NCBI GenBank assembly: GCA_900554325.1
Contig: USHA01000001.1
Span: forward strand, 1 to 64,000
Length of the DNA stretch: 64,000 nucleotides
Direction of reading: 5' to 3'
Source of the DNA: an uncultured Collinsella sp.
GTDB taxonomy: Bacteria; Actinomycetota; Coriobacteriia; Coriobacteriales; Coriobacteriaceae
Shown here: piece after piece, positions 35,915 through 46,054 of the stretch
Layout: each line of letters opens with the position of its first letter
Position numbering within the stretch: the first letter of the stretch is position 1
Made by a program: the position numbers and the translations under genes
Notes under the pieces: model-generated
Databases searched by the model: none
What the model was told of the DNA's origin: nothing
The model's input: only the letters and a program-made list of their open reading frames with translations

Positions 35915-36095
35915 GATACGGGTACACGGAGGCGTGCCCGCACTCGCCCACGCCGGACAGATGAACTCATGGAGCCAGATTCCCGAGCTCGTCCAAGCGG
36001 GGCTTATGGGCATCGAGGTGCATCACCCTGACCACGGCTCCAAGGCCGTTGAGCAGGCGCGCGAGGCTGCCCCGTTCGCCGACGCGCACGGGCGA
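35915..36095 (+). pseudogene. Remnant of a PHP-domain phosphoesterase
   Basis: About 58 codons read GGVPALAHAGQ, IPELVQAGLMGIEVHHPDHGS and FADAHG, which match the middle of PHP-domain nucleotide phosphatases (the HPG, GIEVFHPDH and HGL blocks). Neither the N-terminal metal-binding part nor the C-terminal GSDFHG motif is present. The fragment is therefore a deletion remnant on the strand opposite to its neighbours. Confidence 0.6.
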
Positions 36096-36200
36096 ACGAT
36101 GCGAGGCATGACGAGAGAACACGACACAAGAGCAAAGGAGCTTATCAGCATCGGTCGATCGTCAGCGCGGCTTATCCGCACGCTATCTCTGAAGATGAAA

Positions 36201-36228
36201 GGCGGCCGTCCCTGCAAGGATGGCCGCC
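36201..36228 (-). terminator. Terminator after the M24-fold gene
   Basis: GGCGGCC pairs with GGCCGCC around 14 nt; TTTCATCTTC follows on the minus strand. It closes the peptide/glucoside operon. Confidence 0.75.
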
Positions 36229-36245
36229 CATCGCATAGGCAAACG

Positions 36246-37646
36246 TTATTTGCGCAGCACGAGCGCCTTGTCTTTGGCAAGGAGATATGGACGCAGATAT
36301 GCAACGGTGCCGCACATGGGGAGAACGTCCTCACTGAGGTCGATTCCAAGCACATCTTGAATGTATGCGCGCCGTTGCACAACACGGGACCAGAACGCAG
36401 GATACTCCCAGGCGATTTCTTCGCGCAGTGCCCTATCCGCGAGGGCAACCGTGCTCTCCGCGTTTGCCCCACCGTACCCCGACACCGAGGGAATGATGTC
36501 GATCTGGAAGAGCATCCCGCTGCGAAGCGTTTCCACAGACCCCTCATATACCGGAGAGCTCAGCCACTCCTCCTCTGCGGTCAGATGCCCCGGACACAAA
36601 CTCCAGCCATAGTCAGACCGAGGGAGCACCCGCTCAATCTCGTTGAATAGCTCGCCGCCCTCCATTCCAACGTGAATCGTCTCAAGCCAATGGGCGTAGG
36701 CGTGGAAATAGGGCGCAGCGACACGTTCGATGTAATCGGAACAGCCAGAAGGAAGATCCTCCGCACACGATACTGCATATGCAGAGCGACTTGAGAGACC
36801 GCCGCTATACCCAACAGTCAGTGCGATGGGATCGCCCAGTTTTACCATATTGTCCGTTGGGAACATATTGGCTTTTTCAAAGCGAGGGCCGCTGGCGGCA
36901 ATCGTAACCACGCTCGTGTGCTGCCCGTAGCGCACCAGCTTATCTCCAAGCTCCAACTCGGTGACACCAGGCTCGATCGAGTCCATGGCGTCGAGCACGC
37001 AATCGGACGCAAGCGATGCTCCAAACTCATAATGCGCCAGCTCATTGGCATTGTTTGTAGTGCGAGCGCCCCCTTCGCCAATGAAAATGTCCGCCGCATT
37101 CACCAAGAGGCCATCAGACCCAATGATGCAGCGCAGCTCATCCACGATAAATGCTGGCAGGTCAATAGAGGCGTCAGCGTCCTGATGCGGGCTGGTAAAC
37201 ATCTTCCAACCAACAGCCCCCACCCGCGAGCCCGGCACAACACCCGCATCACTGAGCATTTCTCGCAGCGTCTTGCCCACCACATCCGGCTGATTTGGCA
37301 AAGAAAAGAGCGGCGCATGAACAACGCCATCTTGCTCCACCGCAATTCGAGCCTTCGAGGCCTTGTTGAGGTTTTCATTACCCAAAACGAAATGCAATTC
37401 GCCGTCCGAATTCACAATGAGCAACGACTCTTCAAACCTCGTAAAGAAGCCGGCAAGATAGTTAAAGTTTCCCGAATGCTCAACGTCGCAGTATATGACA
37501 AGCTGGTCGAGACCACGGCGGCGCATGCCATCAAGAACTTTGTCCAAGCGCTCCTGAATCGTATCGTCTGTCAAGGGGACAGGTTTCCCCGAACAATCAC
37601 GCAAGGGTTCAGGAACCTTGACGAGCTGTACATGACGTTTATCCAT
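36246..37646 (-). CDS. M24-family (creatinase/aminopeptidase-fold) protein
   Basis: About 466 aa. The N-terminal creatinase-like domain (RGLDQLVIYCDVEHSGNFNYLAGF, VLGNE) is followed by a pita-bread domain. The C-domain keeps PGHLTAEEEW (His) and NAESTVALAD (Glu), but the strand with the two metal aspartates (usually GDxVxxDxG then YxSDxxRT) reads GDPIALTVGYSGGLSSRSAY, lacking both. Peptidase activity is thus doubtful. The ATG at 37646 has GGAAGGG; one six codons upstream lacks a site. It is the last gene of the EIIBC-M81-glucosidase operon. Confidence 0.75.
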   Translation of the reverse strand: MDKRHVQLVKVPEPLRDCSGKPVPLTDDTIQERLDKVLDGMRRRGLDQLVIYCDVEHSGNFNYLAGFFTRFEESLLIVNSDGELHFVLGNENLNKASKARIAVEQDGVVHAPLFSLPNQPDVVGKTLREMLSDAGVVPGSRVGAVGWKMFTSPHQDADASIDLPAFIVDELRCIIGSDGLLVNAADIFIGEGGARTTNNANELAHYEFGASLASDCVLDAMDSIEPGVTELELGDKLVRYGQHTSVVTIAASGPRFEKANMFPTDNMVKLGDPIALTVGYSGGLSSRSAYAVSCAEDLPSGCSDYIERVAAPYFHAYAHWLETIHVGMEGGELFNEIERVLPRSDYGWSLCPGHLTAEEEWLSSPVYEGSVETLRSGMLFQIDIIPSVSGYGGANAESTVALADRALREEIAWEYPAFWSRVVQRRAYIQDVLGIDLSEDVLPMCGTVAYLRPYLLAKDKALVLRK

Positions 37647-37666
37647 AATCAGTTGCCCTTCCATAC

Positions 37667-39232
<1,566 letters not shown>

Positions 39233-39238
39233 TGCACA

Positions 39239-40687
39239 TCAAATATCGTCAATGGGATACATCGGACGCATGATGCGCTTGAGAGGAAGCTTCGCAGTGT
39301 TCTGGTACGTGGCACCCGGGGTAAGTGACATGACGGAGATTGCACCGAACCCCTTCATTTCCGGGAAGATGTAGCCTTGTTTGACAACGACAAGGTCGTA
39401 GTTCTCCCATTTGGCGCCGATCGCCTCGAATTGATGGCGTTCGACCATACCATGACTCGTCTCGATAACCATAATGTCGATAGAGCGGTCCACCAGGCCC
39501 TCTACGGACACGAGAATCCCCTCTCCGTAGTCACCCTGATAACCCAAAAAGCCTTCCATTCGACCACGAGATTGCAGGACCACGTCCAATTCAACGGGAG
39601 CTGACAGCTCATCGATATCCATGCCGAGGCAAATATGCGCACGAGCCCCAACATCCTTGCCGCTGAAAAGACCCACGACATCCTGATCAGTGATTGCTCC
39701 GAACAGCACACGTTTACCCGCCGCACCAGCGCTAGAAAGAACCTGACGTAGGACAAGCGTGTTTGCACCCGTCGCGCCGGACGTCACATTGTCGCCCGAG
39801 TCCGCCAAGAAGGCAGTTCCAGACTCAATTGCCAACGCGGATGACAGTGCATCTTCCGGCTCCAATGTGAGTCCCGTGTAGCGGAACTCGCAGCGGCGCT
39901 CCCACACGAACGTCGCGAGCTCGTCCGCCTTCCGCTCGGCGTACTCCTGGTCCTCGCCTCGTTGGGGGACGACCACGACACCGCAGCCCGCGACATCGGT
40001 ATCGTGGCGGATGTAGCCGACGTGCCAGGAGGCGGACCGAACGCGGGGGTCCTTCTCCATCTCATCCATGAACACGTTGATGCTGCGCACCGGCTCGTCA
40101 GCCGAGACGGACTGCTCCCCGCCCAGGATGAGGGGTAGTTTACGATACGCCGGCCGGATATCCTGACGATCTTTCAGCAAATCGACAAGCATGCGGCAGC
40201 ATATTTTGACCGTATCTGCAAGATCGGTATGTGGGCTCTCGCGATACGAACGGATGACCGTCGTCTCGCGTACGTACTGTGCACACAGATTGCCATGAGA
40301 GTCGCAAGGCACCACAATCGGCATGTAGGGGCCAACTATGTTCCTCACTTCATGAAGAATGTGGTGCTCACTAGACCCAAGTCCCTCAACTTCTCCCGCT
40401 CCGTGCAAATGAAGCATCATGCCGTCGATCTCGCTGAGGTGCTCGCGAATATCGCTGAGCAATCGCCCCTCGAGATAATCGAACGCGCCCCGCTCAATAA
40501 GCCCGCCAGAAAACCCGTTTGCATATATGGATGGAATAACCTCTATCCCCGCATCGCCAAACACCGTGCCGAGGTTCATCTGATCGATTGCATCCGCGCC
40601 ATAGCGGGTATCAAAACAGTCGAGTGTCATCTTGCTGGGAATATGCTCATTACATTCCGCGATAAACTGTGCGACAAGGACCTTCAT
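39239..40687 (-). CDS. M81-family (MlrC-like) peptidase
   Basis: A 482-aa protein with the DUF1485/MlrC N-domain and MlrC C-domain. The N part has MKVLVAQFIAECNEH, MLHLHGAGEVEG and VPCDSHGNLC; the next block YRKLPLILGGEQSVSADEPVRS and the C-domain DSGDNVTSGATGANTLVLRQVL are highly conserved. The family includes the zinc-dependent microcystinase C, which attacks linear microcystin. The gut substrate is unknown. The ATG at 40687 follows GAGGTGGGAGC. It is the second gene after EIIBC, with a paralogue at 43508. Confidence 0.87.
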   Translation of the reverse strand: MKVLVAQFIAECNEHIPSKMTLDCFDTRYGADAIDQMNLGTVFGDAGIEVIPSIYANGFSGGLIERGAFDYLEGRLLSDIREHLSEIDGMMLHLHGAGEVEGLGSSEHHILHEVRNIVGPYMPIVVPCDSHGNLCAQYVRETTVIRSYRESPHTDLADTVKICCRMLVDLLKDRQDIRPAYRKLPLILGGEQSVSADEPVRSINVFMDEMEKDPRVRSASWHVGYIRHDTDVAGCGVVVVPQRGEDQEYAERKADELATFVWERRCEFRYTGLTLEPEDALSSALAIESGTAFLADSGDNVTSGATGANTLVLRQVLSSAGAAGKRVLFGAITDQDVVGLFSGKDVGARAHICLGMDIDELSAPVELDVVLQSRGRMEGFLGYQGDYGEGILVSVEGLVDRSIDIMVIETSHGMVERHQFEAIGAKWENYDLVVVKQGYIFPEMKGFGAISVMSLTPGATYQNTAKLPLKRIMRPMYPIDDI

Positions 40688-40745
40688 GCTCCCACCTCAC
40701 AAGATATTGATGGCGGGACGAGCTTGACGCCACGCCACTCAAAAG

Positions 40746-42137
40746 CTACTTCACAGCGTTCTCTGCGTTTCCCAGCTTCCTGAGAATAATTGTCGAAACA
40801 ATAAAGGCGACGGCAACCGTGAGAACACCCGACCCGATTGCAAGGATCATGTTGCCCATCGATCCGTCTGCCGGAAGGAAGAAAAGGAGCGACAGAAATC
40901 CCGGGCATCCACCAGCAACATAATTCTGCAAACCAAAGAGGCCAGCAACGAATCCACCAACAATGGCACCCGCAGCGGTACCAATCAAAATTCGAGGACG
41001 CATAATCAGCGCACCATAAAACGCCGGCTCCGTAACGCCGCAGAGAGCCGTTACGCCAAAGGAGGCGATCATTCCGCGACGACCCTTGTCCTTGAGCGAA
41101 AGCGCGACTGCCAACGCCGTTCCACCAACTGCAAGATTGGAGATATACCCCATGGGCATAATTGCCAAGTCGTAACCAATGCTGGCAATACTCTCGACCA
41201 TAATGGGATTCATAGCCTTGTCCAGCCCAAGCATCACCATATAGGGATACAGGGCAGAGCAAATGGGCATGGCGATGGCGCCCGCCACGCCAAACAGATT
41301 CATAACAAGCGAACCGACAAAACCGGAAAGCTCCGTGCCGATGGGGCCAAGCACGATGAGGGTGACTGGAACCACAACAATCATCGTAAACAGCGGTTTC
41401 AAGAAATAGCGGAACATCTCCGGAATGATCTTCTTGAGCAACTTGTCAACGTAGAACATGAAGACTGTGCCAAGCACCACAGGTATGACGCTCGAATTGT
41501 AATCTACGGTCGGAATCGGGATTCCCATAAAGTCGAGGCCCTCAACACCGCTGATCGACCCACTGACCAAAACTGCACCGAGAAATGCGCCCATGATGGG
41601 TTCCATCTTGAGCTGATTGGCGAGCGTCCAACCGATCCAGACGGGAAGCATCGAAAACCCCGCGCTGAAAATAGCTAGGCAAACCTGAGCAGTACCCGAC
41701 TCAACACCCAACCCAAGATAATTCACCATCAAATTCTTAATGGCGAGAATCAATCCTCCAGTGATAAGCGCAGGAATGATCGGCATGAATATCGCAGCGC
41801 AAGAATTTCCCAGCTTGTTCAGCCAGTACATGAAATCCTTGGTCTCTGGCTCATCGTCAACAACAAGACTTTCCTCACCTGAGGGCTTCCAGCCGGAAAC
41901 ATCAAGGAACTCATGGTAAGCATCGTTAACCTCTGGACCGATGACTACTTGAACTTGGCCGCTCTTCTCTACGACGCCCACAACGTTCTCGACGTTACGA
42001 ATCGCCTCAATATCCACGTTCGACTTTTGGATATACCGGATGCGCAAACGCGTAGCGCAGCGTTCCACAAGGGAGATGTTCTCCACTCCGCCCACGTTTG
42101 CCAACACCTGTTTGGACATCTCTGTGTATTTGCCCAT
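40746..42137 (-). CDS. PTS beta-glucoside-family EIIBC component
   Basis: A 463-aa fused IIB-IIC permease. The IIB domain (1-90) has the phosphorylated Cys27 in ERCATRLR; the IIC domain has about ten membrane segments beginning NSCAAIFMPIIPALITGGLILAIKN and including MNPIMVESIASIGYDLAIMP. No IIA domain is attached, so it must borrow one. Most relatives carry beta-glucosides or N-acetylmuramate. The ATG at 42137 follows AGAAGGGG. It leads the operon EIIBC, M81, GH1, M24. A 12-base C run lies about 70 bp upstream. Confidence 0.92.
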   Translation of the reverse strand: MGKYTEMSKQVLANVGGVENISLVERCATRLRIRYIQKSNVDIEAIRNVENVVGVVEKSGQVQVVIGPEVNDAYHEFLDVSGWKPSGEESLVVDDEPETKDFMYWLNKLGNSCAAIFMPIIPALITGGLILAIKNLMVNYLGLGVESGTAQVCLAIFSAGFSMLPVWIGWTLANQLKMEPIMGAFLGAVLVSGSISGVEGLDFMGIPIPTVDYNSSVIPVVLGTVFMFYVDKLLKKIIPEMFRYFLKPLFTMIVVVPVTLIVLGPIGTELSGFVGSLVMNLFGVAGAIAMPICSALYPYMVMLGLDKAMNPIMVESIASIGYDLAIMPMGYISNLAVGGTALAVALSLKDKGRRGMIASFGVTALCGVTEPAFYGALIMRPRILIGTAAGAIVGGFVAGLFGLQNYVAGGCPGFLSLLFFLPADGSMGNMILAIGSGVLTVAVAFIVSTIILRKLGNAENAVK

Positions 42138-42206
42138 CGTTTACCCCTTCTGTAAAGCAGGAACATAACGGGAAGCCAAGCCTCCTATTGACCGGAATGT
42201 GAACCT

Positions 42207-42218
42207 CCCCCCCCCCCC
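42207..42218. repeat. C12 homopolymer upstream of EIIBC
   Basis: Twelve consecutive C on the plus strand (G12 in the leader of the minus-strand operon), about 70 bp before the EIIBC start. Such runs slip during replication and can change spacing or expression. It is in the leader, not in the -35/-10 spacer, so the effect would be on RNA structure or translation. Confidence 0.8.
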
Positions 42219-42335
42219 GAACTCGTCGGGATCAACGTTTTTTCCGATCGGCATGCCCTCTACATGATCCGCTGCTCGAGATTTGCATCTCCACGAAGGT
42301 CTGCCATGCTAGACAAGGTCACTTTCATTCCTTAG

Positions 42336-42381
42336 TAACAGTATCTAACATTGATTCTCATTATTCTGTTATTTCGTGTTA
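42336..42381 (-). promoter_or_regulatory. DeoR-type operator pair and promoter of EIIBC operon
   Basis: TGTTATTTCGTGTTA (42367-42381, plus) and TGTTAGATACTGTTA (42336-42350, minus) both have the form TGTTA-N5-TGTTA. They surround the candidate minus-strand promoter TTGACC...AATAAT. The plus-strand copy matches the site at 43455-43469 in 13 of 15 positions. Confidence 0.55.
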
Positions 42382-42534
42382 GGTCAAGATATGGTCAAAA
42401 TGACTCGGCAAGCGGTAGTTCTTGCCTATTATTCCTCTTGTACCTGCGTGTTCTTTTTCGGTAAACGGTATTTGCGTCTAACTCGCATATCTTGAACTGC
42501 CTCTGTCTTATAAGGTTCTTTGCGTTAAGAATTG

Positions 42535-43299
42535 TTATGCGCAGATTACCTTGACTCCAGCCGCCATGAACGCTTCGCGCAGGGCAGAATCGAGCCCGGA
42601 ATCAGTAATAACCACATCGATTTTGTCCAGCTGTGCTACCTTGTAGAAAAAAGACTTCCCGAACTTTGTGCTATCTGCCAGCAAGACAACCTGCTTTGCC
42701 TGGTCGATGAGCACTTCTTTCGAATGCCCGTCGGCTACATCCACAACCGAAACGCCTTCTGCAAGATCGACACCTTCGATAGTGAGGAACAGCGTATCGA
42801 TCTGGAATTTCTTAATAAAGTCGTCAGTCAATGGCCCCATGAACGCCATCGACATGGCGCGGTACTCACCCGGACACATGATCATGCTTGCCCGGTGGGA
42901 AACCGATAGCTCCTGTGCTGCCAATAACGAGTGTGTCATGATGTTGACGCTTCTGTTATTTCGCGCCAACAAAGCCGCGAGCTCTTTTGCAGTCGTTCCG
43001 GCATCGAGGAAGATGGAGTCTCCGTCTTGGATATAACCCAGACAGGCGCGCGCAATCCTCTTCTTTTCCTCAACTGCAATATCGTGTTTTACCAGCATGC
43101 TATATTCTTGCAGGGCGCCATCGTTCATGACCGCAAGACCCTGAGAGACGGTAATCGAGCCATTTCCGGCAAGCTCTTTCAAATCACGTCGAACAGTCAT
43201 GCTCGATACATTGAAACGGCGTGCAAGATCATTAAGGTCGCAGCTTCCCTCTTTTTGAAGCGTATCCAAAATTGCATGTCGCCGTTCAATTATTTTCAT
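42535..43299 (-). CDS. DeoR/GlpR-family transcriptional regulator
   Basis: A 254-aa repressor with an N-terminal winged helix (ERRHAILDTLQKEGSCDLNDL, RFNVSSMTVRRDLKELAGNG) and a C-terminal DeoR sensor domain (DSIFLDAGTTAKELAALLA, LADSTKFGKSFFYKVAQLDKIDVVITDSGLD). Such proteins respond to phosphorylated sugars. It lies between the PTS operon and the divergent second M81 gene and probably binds the TGTTA-N5-TGTKA sites at both. The ATG at 43299 has only a weak GGA site. Confidence 0.92.
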   Translation of the reverse strand: MKIIERRHAILDTLQKEGSCDLNDLARRFNVSSMTVRRDLKELAGNGSITVSQGLAVMNDGALQEYSMLVKHDIAVEEKKRIARACLGYIQDGDSIFLDAGTTAKELAALLARNNRSVNIMTHSLLAAQELSVSHRASMIMCPGEYRAMSMAFMGPLTDDFIKKFQIDTLFLTIEGVDLAEGVSVVDVADGHSKEVLIDQAKQVVLLADSTKFGKSFFYKVAQLDKIDVVITDSGLDSALREAFMAAGVKVICA

Positions 43300-43454
43300 A
43301 AGGATCCATTCCGAATAACAAGCAATTACATTGCAATCGTATCACTATGGAAGATTGCGCGTTTCAAACAGCCGAATTACTGTCAATCGCACAGGCAAAA
43401 CATTGCCCTCGTTCCCTCCTCATGCACATATCTATTTTACATTTATCACTATTA

Positions 43455-43469
43455 TGTTATTTCTTGTGA
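43455..43469 (+). promoter_or_regulatory. Candidate DeoR operator upstream of second M81 gene
   Basis: TGTTATTTCTTGTGA, 39 bp before the start at 43508, differs from the EIIBC site TGTTATTTCGTGTTA at two of 15 positions. The match suggests that one regulator controls both transcription units. Confidence 0.5.
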
Positions 43470-43507
43470 TACTCTGTGATTACGGCCATCAAATGGAGGG
43501 AGCTTCT

Positions 43508-44974
43508 ATGAAAATCCTTGTCGGCAAATTCACTCTCGAATCAAATGAACATGTCCCCATGAAGTGTGACTTGGAGAACGTCGCCCTCTCCTACGCATCG
43601 GAGTCTCTTTGCCACATGCATCTCGGCAATGTATTTGATCGAGATGACATTGAAGTCATTCCTACGATTTGCGCCGACGCCGCATGCAGCGGGGTCATGA
43701 AGAAGCGAGCTTACGAGCATATCGCCGGAACGATCACTGATGCAGTCCGGGCCAATCTTTCCACTCTTGACGGCATCTACCTCTGCCTTCATGGGGCGAG
43801 TTATGTTGAGGAAGTGGGCTCGGGCGAACACGAACTTTTGGCACGTATCCGCGCAATTGTTGGCCCCTATCTTCCTATTGCGGTTTGCTGTGATCCTCAT
43901 GGCAACCTGACTAAGGACTATGTAGAGAGCTGCACGTTCATCCGCAGCTATCGAGAAAGCCCTCATACTGATATTGCCGAGTCGGTTCATCGCACCTGCC
44001 GCGAACTGATTGCCTTCGTCGATGAGGGACGCCGCCCTGTTCCTGTCTACCGAAAGCTCCCCCTCATTCTTGGCGGAGAGCAATCCGTTTCTTCTGATGA
44101 GCCTGTTCGGAGCATTAATGCATATCTTGACGAACTCGAGCGGGATGAAGGAATCCTCTCCGCATCTTGGCATGTTGGCTATCTGAGACACGACTGCCCC
44201 GAAGCTGGATGCGGAGTTGTTGTCGTACCCAGATCGATGGACGACCGGCTCCATGCCGGAAAAATAGCCGACAACCTTGCCTCGTACGTTTGGGAACGCC
44301 GCTTCAAATTCCACTATACCGGCACGACCGCTGAACCTGATCAGGCGCTCGAGATGGCGCTGAAATGCGAAGGCACGCCTGCATTCGTCACGGATTCTGG
44401 AGATAACGTCACTTCGGGCGCCATGGGTGCCAACACCTTCATCTTACGGCAAGTTCTCGCCTTGGATCCCAAACAACTTGAAACCAAGAGCTTCCTTTTC
44501 GCCTCTATCCATGATGACTCAGCTTGCCACCAGCTCATGGGTCTTGCTGTTGGCACTTCTGCGGAAATCAAACTCGGCATTGGCGCGGATGCAATGAGTG
44601 AACCTGTTTCCCTCACCGTTGAAGTAATTGCAAACGGTCGGCAAGAGGGGACGCATATGTACGGTGAAGAGGGTGATTACGGGCCGATTGTCACCGTCAA
44701 GGTCGTCGATCGCCCGATTTACATTGCGATCACCGACAACAATCACTCATTTGTCGAGGAACACCAACTTGACGCATGCAATCTCGCCACCCGCGGAATT
44801 GACTGGCGCAACATTGATGTCATCGTTGTAAAGCAAGGCTATATCCATCCTGAGCTCAAGGCGGCGGGAGATTTTTCCGTCATGTCGCTCACCGACGGTG
44901 CAACGCCCCAAAACACCAAGTTGATCGACTTCAGGCGCATCATGAGGCCGATGTTCCCAATTGACGAGATATAG
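43508..44974 (+). CDS. M81-family (MlrC-like) peptidase, second copy
   Basis: A 488-aa paralogue of the gene at 39239, clearly similar along the full length: MKILVGKFTLESNEHVP, LCLHGASYVEEVGSGEHE, CCDPHGNLTKDYV, YRKLPLILGGEQSVSSDEPV and DSGDNVTSGAMGANTFILRQVL. The ATG at 43508 follows GGAGGGAGCTTCT; the frame opens earlier at 43331 but without a site. It is divergent from the DeoR gene and probably under its control. Two copies suggest two peptide substrates or a recent duplication; they differ enough to argue against the latter. Confidence 0.87.
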   Translation: MKILVGKFTLESNEHVPMKCDLENVALSYASESLCHMHLGNVFDRDDIEVIPTICADAACSGVMKKRAYEHIAGTITDAVRANLSTLDGIYLCLHGASYVEEVGSGEHELLARIRAIVGPYLPIAVCCDPHGNLTKDYVESCTFIRSYRESPHTDIAESVHRTCRELIAFVDEGRRPVPVYRKLPLILGGEQSVSSDEPVRSINAYLDELERDEGILSASWHVGYLRHDCPEAGCGVVVVPRSMDDRLHAGKIADNLASYVWERRFKFHYTGTTAEPDQALEMALKCEGTPAFVTDSGDNVTSGAMGANTFILRQVLALDPKQLETKSFLFASIHDDSACHQLMGLAVGTSAEIKLGIGADAMSEPVSLTVEVIANGRQEGTHMYGEEGDYGPIVTVKVVDRPIYIAITDNNHSFVEEHQLDACNLATRGIDWRNIDVIVVKQGYIHPELKAAGDFSVMSLTDGATPQNTKLIDFRRIMRPMFPIDEI

Positions 44975-45339
44975 ACCGTGGATTGGAGGCAGTGTGGCCG
45001 CCGCCATTATTGGAGCTGCCGCACTGCTTCCACATTTCGAGCGTTGATCTCGCAAATCCTAGAAGCATTTATTCTCAAGCTTATTCCGATTTATGCTGCG
45101 CTGGCATCGATTCTGGTTGCAGAAGCGTCAATGCTCGTTGATATGAATGGCGTTCTCTATTGTCTGCAATACGGCATGGACACCAGCGATGATCTAATTA
45201 CGCCCTATTATCTTTTGTGGCTTCTCTCGTCAGAGCTCCTCTTATTGCCACGCTCGCAATTTGAGCATGAACAGGACATCATGGACGAGATCGGATGCTC
45301 GCCCTCACAGGCAATACAGTCCTACGCCCGACCATACGG
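44975..45339. other. Region without a supported gene
   Basis: The 365 bp between the second M81 gene and DUF1653 contain an open plus-strand frame with hydrophobic content (ILKLIPIYAALASILVAEAS), which runs on into the DUF1653 gene. No ribosome-binding site or family match supports it. A tiny GTG frame of 17 codons after GGAGG near 44990 is hydrophobic but unconvincing. Confidence 0.4.
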
Positions 45340-45633
45340 CTACAGTTTTTTCCCGCACTCGTCAGGACTCCCCTGTCTGATCAACTCAAATCTATGCTCT
45401 TGTGAGACTAAAGGGTACTTGAAGTGGTCTACAGGACTCATGAACATTTCGAGCGGCCTGATGTACAAAGCGCAATCGCCATAAAGCGCACGATAAACTA
45501 CGTATAACTTTCCATCCTCAGAATGTCGAGCCGTACCGATAACTTGGTATTCCTTGCCCTTGAAATGTCGGTATATCCCGCCTTCAACGGGGACTGCTTG
45601 CTGCACTTCGCTAGCCACGACCATCCCTTGCAT
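45340..45633 (-). CDS. DUF1653-domain protein
   Basis: A 97-aa protein with the DUF1653 core: GGIYRHFKGKEYQVIGTARHSE, LYVVYRALYGDCALYIRPLEMF, VDHFKYP. The family is a small single domain of unknown function widespread in gut bacteria. Its start overlaps the last 23 bp of the gene upstream, so it is the third member of a short operon with the Dcd-like and membrane genes. The exact start (ATG at 45633 or 45624) is unsure. Confidence 0.8.
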   Translation of the reverse strand: MQGMVVASEVQQAVPVEGGIYRHFKGKEYQVIGTARHSEDGKLYVVYRALYGDCALYIRPLEMFMSPVDHFKYPLVSQEHRFELIRQGSPDECGKKL

Positions 45634-46054
45634 CCCTTATCGAATCAACGGCTTTTACCACCTGATTTAAAAACATGCAAAACAGAATCAGACCACATAA
45701 CACTACCATGACAAGCAGACCAAACCATAATGCCGGCAGGTTAAAGTCCTGAACCGCTCCGTAAAACCCGGTCTTCAGAAGATCATACATATGGCTCCCC
45801 ACCAGACCAACCGGGATAGCCAAGAGCACGCATTCGACAACCGCAATCATAAGTTCATGCCGAGCTTTTTTCATCTGTTCAGTTAACTCAATCTCTCGGC
45901 TACGCAATGCGATTTCTTGTGACCGCTCTTCGCAGATGTCAGAAATAATCTGACATTCGATTGCCTTCTGGGCCTCAAAACATGCACCAGGATCTTCATC
46001 CGCATAATGGCGCTGGGCGTATTCGGCAATCAGACAACTGAGCAGCCGTGCCAT
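45611..46054 (-). CDS. Small two-TM membrane protein with coiled coil
   Basis: About 147 aa. The N-terminal half is charged and helical (AQKAIECQIISDICEERSQEIALRS then a Glu/Lys-rich stretch), consistent with a coiled coil. Two hydrophobic segments follow, at about 70-90 and 108-133. The ATG overlaps the stop of the Dcd-like gene by one base, so translation is coupled. No family was recognised. In defence operons a small membrane effector paired with a nucleotide-binding gene is a known plan, so that role is an inference from context. Confidence 0.6.
   Translation of the reverse strand: MARLLSCLIAEYAQRHYADEDPGACFEAQKAIECQIISDICEERSQEIALRSREIELTEQMKKARHELMIAVVECVLLAIPVGLVGSHMYDLLKTGFYGAVQDFNLPALWFGLLVMVVLCGLILFCMFLNQVVKAVDSIRDARDGRG

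Larger units (their letters stand above)
35665..36245. other. Intergenic region with a gene remnant and a terminator
   Basis: This 580-bp gap separates two minus-strand genes. It contains the PHP-domain remnant at 35915-36095 (plus strand) and the terminator at 36201-36228. No intact gene is supported. The expected VanR partner of the kinase is missing here. Confidence 0.5.
42138..42534. other. Long leader region upstream of EIIBC
   Basis: This 397-bp gap carries two DeoR-type operator candidates, a candidate -35 TTGACC with a -10-like AATAAT on the minus strand near 42363-42395, a leader of roughly 200 nt and the 12-base C run. No antiterminator RNA site of the BglG/LicT kind is evident. 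No coding sequence is seen. Confidence 0.5.

Noticed and set aside
37561..37590. GGGGACAGGTTTCCCC as a regulatory hairpin
   Set aside because: It is within the N-terminal coding part of the M24 gene and codes in frame; it was kept only as a comparison for the repeat core.
44978..45484. A possible plus-strand membrane protein
   Set aside because: There is no ribosome-binding site and it runs into the opposite-strand DUF1653 gene. It is kept only as an unassigned region.
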